64,000 nt of DNA from Micromonospora sp. CB01531 (GTDB taxonomy: Bacteria > Actinomycetota > Actinomycetes > Mycobacteriales > Micromonosporaceae). The position numbers and the translations under genes are program-made. Below are positions 59,185-64,000 of the stretch, piece by piece (the first letter of the stretch is position 1; each line of letters begins with the position of its first letter). The notes under the pieces were generated by a model. The model saw nothing but the letters and a program-made list of their open reading frames with translations. It was not told the origin of the DNA and did no database searches. The stretch lies in contig NZ_LWLS01000074.1 of NCBI RefSeq assembly GCF_001905095.1, positions 1 through 64,000 of the forward strand. Reading direction: 5' to 3'.

Positions 59185-60491
59185 CCATCGACCCAGCAGC
59201 CGAAGCCGAACGCGTCATCGCCGCGATCCTCGCCGACTTCCGATCCCGCCGGCACCGCGGCGTGGTCGTCGATTCCCCACCCGGGGCGGGAAAGTCAACC
59301 CTCGTGGTCCGGACCGCGGTCGCGCTCGCCTCGGCCGGCGAGCGGCTGATAATCGTCGCCCAAACCAATGAGCAGGTCGACGACCTGACCACCAACCTCT
59401 CCGCCGCCCTGCCGACCGGTCTCATGATCGGACGGCTGGCGAGTTCCACATACGGGCGGCCAGCGCGCCTCGCGGCCCTGACCAACGTGCTCGTCGACAA
59501 AGATCTCGGCAACCTGCTGAGCTGTGAGATCGTCATCGCGACGGCCGCCCGCTGGGCCTACGTGAAGGACCGCTCCTGGCCGTGGGCGATTGTCGACGAG
59601 GCCTACCAGATGCGTTCGGACTCCCTGCTCGCCATTGCCCCGCGGTTCGAGCGGGCCCTGTTCGTCGGCGACCCGGGCCAGCTGGATCCATTCTCCGTGG
59701 TCGAGAACGACCGCTGGCGCGGGCTCAGCTGGGACCCGATGCAGAGCGCGGTGGCCGGGCTGCTGCGCACTAACCCCGACTTGCCGGTTCATCGGCTGCC
59801 CGTCTCGTGGCGGCTGCCCGCGAGCGCCGAAAAGGTCGTGGCCACCGCCTTCTACCCGTACACCGGGTTCCGGACCGGCGCCGAACCGGGAGACCGTGAG
59901 CTCACCTTCGGCACCCGCGCCTTGGGGCGCTCTCCCCTGGACGCCCTGCTGGCCGAGGCGGCGACCACCGGCTGGGGCTTCTACGAACTGCCCGCGCGAC
60001 ACACCCCCAGGACAGACGCCGAAGCGGTTTCCACGGTCGCCGACGTAGTTCGGAGATTTCTCGAACGCGGAGCGAACGCGCGGTCGGGGAACGACTCTCG
60101 GCCGATCACCTCGCAGCGAATCGCGGTCGGCACCGCGCATCGCGATCAAGCGGCGGCCATTCGCGAAGCGCTGTCCGACCTGCCGGACGTCACGGTCGAC
60201 ACGGCGAATCGCTTGCAGGGCCGAGAGTACGACCTGACCGTGATGCTGCATCCGTTGTCGGGACGACGCGACGCCACAGCGTTCCATCTCGAGGCCGGAC
60301 GCCTGTGCGTACTCACCTCCCGCCATCGACAGGCCTGCGTCGTCGTCGGGCGGGCCGGCATCCGGGAGCTGCTCGACGCGCACCCATCCAGCGAGCCAGT
60401 TCACCTACACGAGCCGGTCAAATTCCCAGACGGATGGGCGGCCAACCAGACCGTCATGAATCACCTGTACGCGCACCGCGTCGCGGCCTGA
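59181..60491 (+). CDS. SF1 helicase/ATPase, Upf1-like
   Basis: 436 residues from ATG 59181, which overlaps the previous stop as ATGA (an ATG six bases earlier is also in frame). Walker A S-P-P-G-A-G-K-S-T near 29-37, Walker B I-V-D-E-A-Y-Q-M, motif III G-D-P-G-Q-L-D-P, motif IV S-W-R-L-P, motif V N-R-L-Q-G-R-E-Y-D, and motif VI T-S-R-H-R-Q-A near the C-terminus. The compact size and D-E-A-Y/G-D-x-x-Q-L-x-P pattern fit the SF1B/Upf1 group. It should drive strand separation for the nuclease encoded two genes upstream. Confidence 0.8.
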   Translation: MTIDPAAEAERVIAAILADFRSRRHRGVVVDSPPGAGKSTLVVRTAVALASAGERLIIVAQTNEQVDDLTTNLSAALPTGLMIGRLASSTYGRPARLAALTNVLVDKDLGNLLSCEIVIATAARWAYVKDRSWPWAIVDEAYQMRSDSLLAIAPRFERALFVGDPGQLDPFSVVENDRWRGLSWDPMQSAVAGLLRTNPDLPVHRLPVSWRLPASAEKVVATAFYPYTGFRTGAEPGDRELTFGTRALGRSPLDALLAEAATTGWGFYELPARHTPRTDAEAVSTVADVVRRFLERGANARSGNDSRPITSQRIAVGTAHRDQAAAIREALSDLPDVTVDTANRLQGREYDLTVMLHPLSGRRDATAFHLEAGRLCVLTSRHRQACVVVGRAGIRELLDAHPSSEPVHLHEPVKFPDGWAANQTVMNHLYAHRVAA

Positions 60492-60514
60492 CATCTCTTT
60501 GAAAGGAGCCGGAC

Positions 60515-61669
60515 ATGAGGTTCCTGCATACCTCCGACTGGCACATCGGCAAGACCCTGAAGGGCCACAACCGCCTCGCCGAGCAGCGCGCGGTTCTGGA
60601 GGAGATCGTCGGCATTGTCCGGAAGTACGAGGTGGACGCCGTCCTCATCGCGGGCGACATCTACGACTCGGCGGCACCGTCGGCCGAGGCTCAGCAACTT
60701 CTCGTCCGGACCTTGCTCGAGATCCGCAACTCCGGGGTGCCGGTGATCGCCATCGCCGGCAATCATGACCACGCTCCGACCTTCGACGCGTACCGACCGC
60801 TGATGAACGAGGTCGGCATCCACCTCGTCGGCACGCCCCAGGCCGGCTCGGACGGAGCGATTGAGATAACCGCCCGCTCGACCGGCGAGTCCGCGGTGAT
60901 CGCGACGTTGCCCTTCGTCTCCCAGCGCACCGTCATCCGCGCAGCCGAGCTCATCGCCAACACGCCCGTGATGAACTCCATCAGCTACGCCCAGCGCGTC
61001 GAAGACATGCTGAGGGTCTTAGCCCGGGCCTTCCGGCCGGATGCCGTCAACATCCTGATGGCACACCTCACCGTGACCGGAGGCAAGTTCGGCGGCGGCG
61101 AGCGCGACGCCCAGTCGATCTTCGAATATCACGTGCCGGCTATCGCGTTCCCGGCTGAGGCGCAGTACGTGGCGCTTGGGCATTTGCATCGCCGGCAGGC
61201 GATCGACGCGCCGTGCCCGGTGCACTACAGCGGCTCGCCGATCTCGATCGACTTCGGAGAGCAAGACAATGAGAGCGTCGTGTGCCTGGTGGAGGCGACA
61301 CCCTCGACGCCGGCGGCCGTCACCGACATCCCGATCAAAAGCGGCCGCCGGTTGATGACGCTCCGTGGCACACTCGCCGAGATTGAGAGCCAGGCGCGTT
61401 GCGCCGGCGATGCGTTCCTCCGCGTTCAGCTCAAGGAGCCGGCGCGTGCCGGCCTGCTCGAGGAGGTTCGCGACCTCCTGCCCAACGCCCTCGACATCCG
61501 CATCGATCCGGCCTTCGCCGCCCCGAACGCCACCACCCGGCCAGCGAGCAGCGGCATCGAGCGCACCCCCACGGAATTGTTCGCCGAATACTGCGCCACC
61601 AAGAACATCGACGACCCACGGCTGGCGGCACTCTTCGCACGCCTGCACGACGCAACCTCCGAGTCATAA
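60515..61669 (+). CDS. sbcD: SbcD/Mre11-type exonuclease subunit
   Basis: 384 residues; AAAGGAG seven bases before the ATG. Metallophosphatase motifs in order: S-D-W-H-I-G, G-D-I-Y-D-S, G-N-H-D-H, the M-A-H-L block, and A-L-G-H-L-H-R followed by H-Y-S-G-S-P. These are the Mn-binding residues of SbcD/Mre11. A C-terminal cap of about 110 residues follows. With SbcC it forms the complex that cuts hairpins and protein-blocked ends. It may be a second, accessory SbcCD rather than the chromosomal one, because it is coupled to a nuclease and helicase inside a defence island. Confidence 0.9.
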   Translation: MRFLHTSDWHIGKTLKGHNRLAEQRAVLEEIVGIVRKYEVDAVLIAGDIYDSAAPSAEAQQLLVRTLLEIRNSGVPVIAIAGNHDHAPTFDAYRPLMNEVGIHLVGTPQAGSDGAIEITARSTGESAVIATLPFVSQRTVIRAAELIANTPVMNSISYAQRVEDMLRVLARAFRPDAVNILMAHLTVTGGKFGGGERDAQSIFEYHVPAIAFPAEAQYVALGHLHRRQAIDAPCPVHYSGSPISIDFGEQDNESVVCLVEATPSTPAAVTDIPIKSGRRLMTLRGTLAEIESQARCAGDAFLRVQLKEPARAGLLEEVRDLLPNALDIRIDPAFAAPNATTRPASSGIERTPTELFAEYCATKNIDDPRLAALFARLHDATSES

Positions 61670-61679
61670 GGGGCAAGCT

Positions 61680-64000
61680 ATGCGGCCAGTGCTTCTGGAG
61701 ATGACCGGCTTCGGATCGTTCCGTGAGCCGGCGACGGTCGACTTCACCGACGCGAACTTCTTCGCCCTCATCGGCCCAACCGGCGCCGGCAAATCAACCG
61801 TCATCGACGCGATGACCTTCGCACTGTACGGATCGGTGCCGCGCTGGGACGACCGGCGAACCGTCTCGCTGGCGCTGTCACCCGCGGTGAATAGGGGAGT
61901 CGTGCGCCTGGTCTTCGACGTGGGTGCCAGCCGGTACGTCGCCGCGCGCGAACTGCGGCGAACCCGCGTAGGCGTCGGCATCCACAGCGGCCGACTCGAG
62001 CGGTTGATCGATCCCACCCGGCTGGGGTCCATCGATGACGAGACCGAGTTGATCGCGGCCGACGGCAAGGTGAACGCCGCCGTCGAAGAACTCCTCGGGC
62101 TGTCGTTCGACCACTTCTGCTCCTGCGTCGTCCTGCCCCAAGGCGACTTCGCCGAGTTCCTCCACGCCAAGCCAGCCGACCGCCAGAAGATCCTCACACG
62201 CCTGCTCGGAATCGGCCTGTACGAAACCATCGGACAGCGCGCCAACGCCGAAGCGGCCGAGGCCAAGCAGCGAGTCGCTTTCCTCGATGAGCAGATCGGC
62301 CGCCTCGCCACCGTCACGCCGGAGGCCGTGGGCGAGGCGAACCAACGACTCCAGCAGCTCACCGCACTGAAAGACGAGGTCATCACCGTCCTGTCCGAAC
62401 TGACGGCCGCTACAGCAGCGGTCGACGAAGCGCGGCGAAACAACGATCGGATCCGCGAGGAGACGCAACAACTCGGCAGCGTCGCCCTCCCATCCGACCT
62501 TGAGACCCGCGCCGAGCGGCTGGCCGAAGCGACAGGCGCCGCAGATCGGGCCACCGAGGGCTTCGCCGTGGCCGAGAAGGCTGACGACATCGCGAGGGCG
62601 ACCTTCGAGACGGCGGCCGCGGAACGCGGTTCCCTGGAACACGCGAAGCGCAACCACGCCGAGCGCTCACACCTCGAGCAACAGCTACCCGACGCGGAGA
62701 ACAATCGCGCGGAGGCGGCTAAGACTCTCGCCGCGGTCACCGCTGAACGCGATCTGGCGACGCAGACGGCGGCCGTTGCCCAAGCGGCGTCAGACACCGC
62801 GAAGGCGGCGGCAACGGCCGCGCGGGAACGCGTCGAGACGGTCCGGTCCCAGTACGAGAAGCTCAGCAGGCTGTCCGTTCCGACCGGGATAGGCGAAATC
62901 CAGGAACGAGAGGTCTCCGCCAAGAGTGCGCTGGCGGCCACCGGCCGACGCCTCGCCGAGGCGGAGGAGGCGGAGTCTGACGCGCGCCGCGATGTTGAGG
63001 CGGCACCCACCCGTAGCGCGCTGGACCAGGCCAAACACCACCACGCCGAGTTGACCAAGTTCGCGGCCGCGGAACCGGACCTGATCACCCGGGCCGACCG
63101 CGCGCGAGCGGAGGTCACCGCCGGGCAGGCCGCACTCGACGAAGCGATCCGGGCCGTTGACCAGGCTCGGCTGGCCCGCAATGAAGCCGGGCGCGCCGAA
63201 GCCGCGTCGGTACTTCGGCCGCACCTCGTAGCGGGAGAGCCGTGCCCGGTCTGCGAGCATCCGGTGGAGGATCTGCCGGCACCCCTCGAACACGAGACCG
63301 TCGCGGCGACCGAGAAGGCCCTGGCAACCGCCGAACGGCACCGCGACACCGCAGCTCGGCAACACACTGCGGCCCTGGCACAGGAGCAGAAAGCCACCGA
63401 TGCGCTTGCCACAGCGCGGGAAAAGACAGCCGAGCTCAGGCGAGCGCTCAACGGCGAATGGGCGGACGAGAGCGCCGTCGACGGCGAGCTGAGCCGTCTG
63501 GACGGCCTGAACGCCAGACTCAAGAGTGCCGGCGTAACCCTCCGCGAGGCTCGGGCTGCTCACGAAGCGGCCGGCCAGGCGGTGGCAACGCTTGCGAAGA
63601 CGTACGCAGCGGCGCGGACAGCACTGACCGCCGCTCGGGATCCACTTGTCTCGCTCGGCGCGCCGTCCGTGGACGGCCTCGACCTAGCGGACGCCTGGCA
63701 CACCTTGACGAGCTGGTCCGGCCAGATGGCCGAAGCCGAGGCCAAACTCCTCGACCAAGCCGAAGCCGAGGCGCGCCATGCCGACGCCGAGTCGTCGTCG
63801 ATGGCGGCGCGCCTGAAGCAAGCGCATGGGGAGGTCAAACGCCTGGATGCCGCCAGGGTGGCCGCGGAGCGCTCGGATCGAGAAACCGAACTAAGGCTTC
63901 GCAAGATTAACGACCGCATGACGGAACTGACGGAAGCCCTGGCCACGGCGCCGAGCAGTGCCGAGGTCGCGGCCGAGTTGGCTCGAATCGACAAGCTCGA
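61680..64000 (+). CDS. sbcC: SbcC/Rad50-type ATPase, 3' end beyond the window
   Basis: ATG at 61680, ten bases after the sbcD stop, starts M-R-P-V-L-L-E-M-T-G-F-G-S-F and the frame stays open to the window end (773 codons visible of the usual 1000 or so). Walker A G-P-T-G-A-G-K-S-T is near residue 38; F-C-S-C-V-V-L-P-Q-G-D-F-A-E-F-L is the SbcC Q-loop segment. Long Ala/Glu/Arg coiled coils flank the zinc hook C-P-V-C near 522. The signature and Walker B lie outside the window. Partner of SbcD in the Mre11-Rad50-like nuclease. Confidence 0.9.
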   Translation, partial: MRPVLLEMTGFGSFREPATVDFTDANFFALIGPTGAGKSTVIDAMTFALYGSVPRWDDRRTVSLALSPAVNRGVVRLVFDVGASRYVAARELRRTRVGVGIHSGRLERLIDPTRLGSIDDETELIAADGKVNAAVEELLGLSFDHFCSCVVLPQGDFAEFLHAKPADRQKILTRLLGIGLYETIGQRANAEAAEAKQRVAFLDEQIGRLATVTPEAVGEANQRLQQLTALKDEVITVLSELTAATAAVDEARRNNDRIREETQQLGSVALPSDLETRAERLAEATGAADRATEGFAVAEKADDIARATFETAAAERGSLEHAKRNHAERSHLEQQLPDAENNRAEAAKTLAAVTAERDLATQTAAVAQAASDTAKAAATAARERVETVRSQYEKLSRLSVPTGIGEIQEREVSAKSALAATGRRLAEAEEAESDARRDVEAAPTRSALDQAKHHHAELTKFAAAEPDLITRADRARAEVTAGQAALDEAIRAVDQARLARNEAGRAEAASVLRPHLVAGEPCPVCEHPVEDLPAPLEHETVAATEKALATAERHRDTAARQHTAALAQEQKATDALATAREKTAELRRALNGEWADESAVDGELSRLDGLNARLKSAGVTLREARAAHEAAGQAVATLAKTYAAARTALTAARDPLVSLGAPSVDGLDLADAWHTLTSWSGQMAEAEAKLLDQAEAEARHADAESSSMAARLKQAHGEVKRLDAARVAAERSDRETELRLRKINDRMTELTEALATAPSSAEVAAELARIDKL

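Noticed and set aside
61664..63523. 619-codon serine/arginine-rich frame on the minus strand
   Set aside because: Shadow of sbcC; composition is typical of antisense to Ala/Glu-rich coiled coil.
1..64000. tRNA, rRNA, integrase or attachment site that would define a genomic island boundary
   Set aside because: I found no tRNA-like cloverleaf, integrase gene or matching direct repeats at the edges; the island borders probably lie outside the window.

Overview
The window is high-GC actinobacterial DNA (Actinomycetota; codon use, GTG starts, proline/alanine-rich membrane proteins and several Pkn-type kinases fit a Micromonosporaceae-like organism, which is an inference, not a measurement). It carries no recognisable housekeeping genes. 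Almost everything belongs to genome-defence, nucleic-acid processing or mobile-element families, so I read it as one large defence island built from several modules and scarred by insertion sequences.

Layout. 0-9 kb: an AT-richer patchwork with a 5'-truncated DUF6308 gene, a DUF6602 putative nuclease, a mosaic of three IS110 transposase fragments, a two-gene winged-helix/PLD-like pair, a frameshifted but otherwise complete IS1380 element with inverted repeats and a CTAAG target duplication, and an IS5-type remnant. 9.4-18.7 kb (minus strand): a four-gene pPIWI-RE island: an Fe-S PD-(D/E)XK (Cas4-like) nuclease, a zinc-containing REase, a DinG-type Fe-S helicase and a 960-residue pPIWI-RE Argonaute-like protein. 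18.9-24.4 kb (minus): two dynamin-like GTPases with three GTPase domains between them. 25.4-30.4 kb (minus): a Rad50/RecF-like ATPase translationally coupled to a small helical protein and a DUF4190 membrane protein, plus two envelope proteins upstream.

30.5-51.3 kb (plus): the centrepiece, a seven-gene co-directional run: HTH-HsdM-HsdS fused methylase, Ser/Thr kinase, SNF2 helicase (DrmD-like), 1636-residue PglX/DrmMI-like adenine methylase, 2142-residue DUF1998 helicase (DrmA/DrmB or DruE-like) with a Vsr-like nuclease tail, a RelE-UvrD fusion helicase, and a second kinase with a TPR-like tail. It mixes parts of DISARM, Druantia and Pgl/BREX but matches no named system I know. A second HTH-methylase (51.5-53.6 kb, minus) and a third kinase (54.6-55.9 kb, minus, frameshifted from its TPR tail) are paralogues of its first and last genes; related GTGAAC motifs lie upstream of three of these genes and suggest co-regulation.

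56.1-64 kb (plus): a decayed second RelE-UvrD helicase, then a tightly coupled operon of Cas4-like nuclease, unknown 494-residue protein, Upf1-like SF1 helicase, SbcD and SbcC (SbcC runs off the window), apparently a self-contained DNA end-processing machine.

How it could work together (inference): methylases mark self DNA, kinases may switch the machinery, SNF2/DUF1998/UvrD helicases and their nuclease domains act on unmodified DNA, while pPIWI-RE, dynamin and Rad50-like modules provide independent layers.
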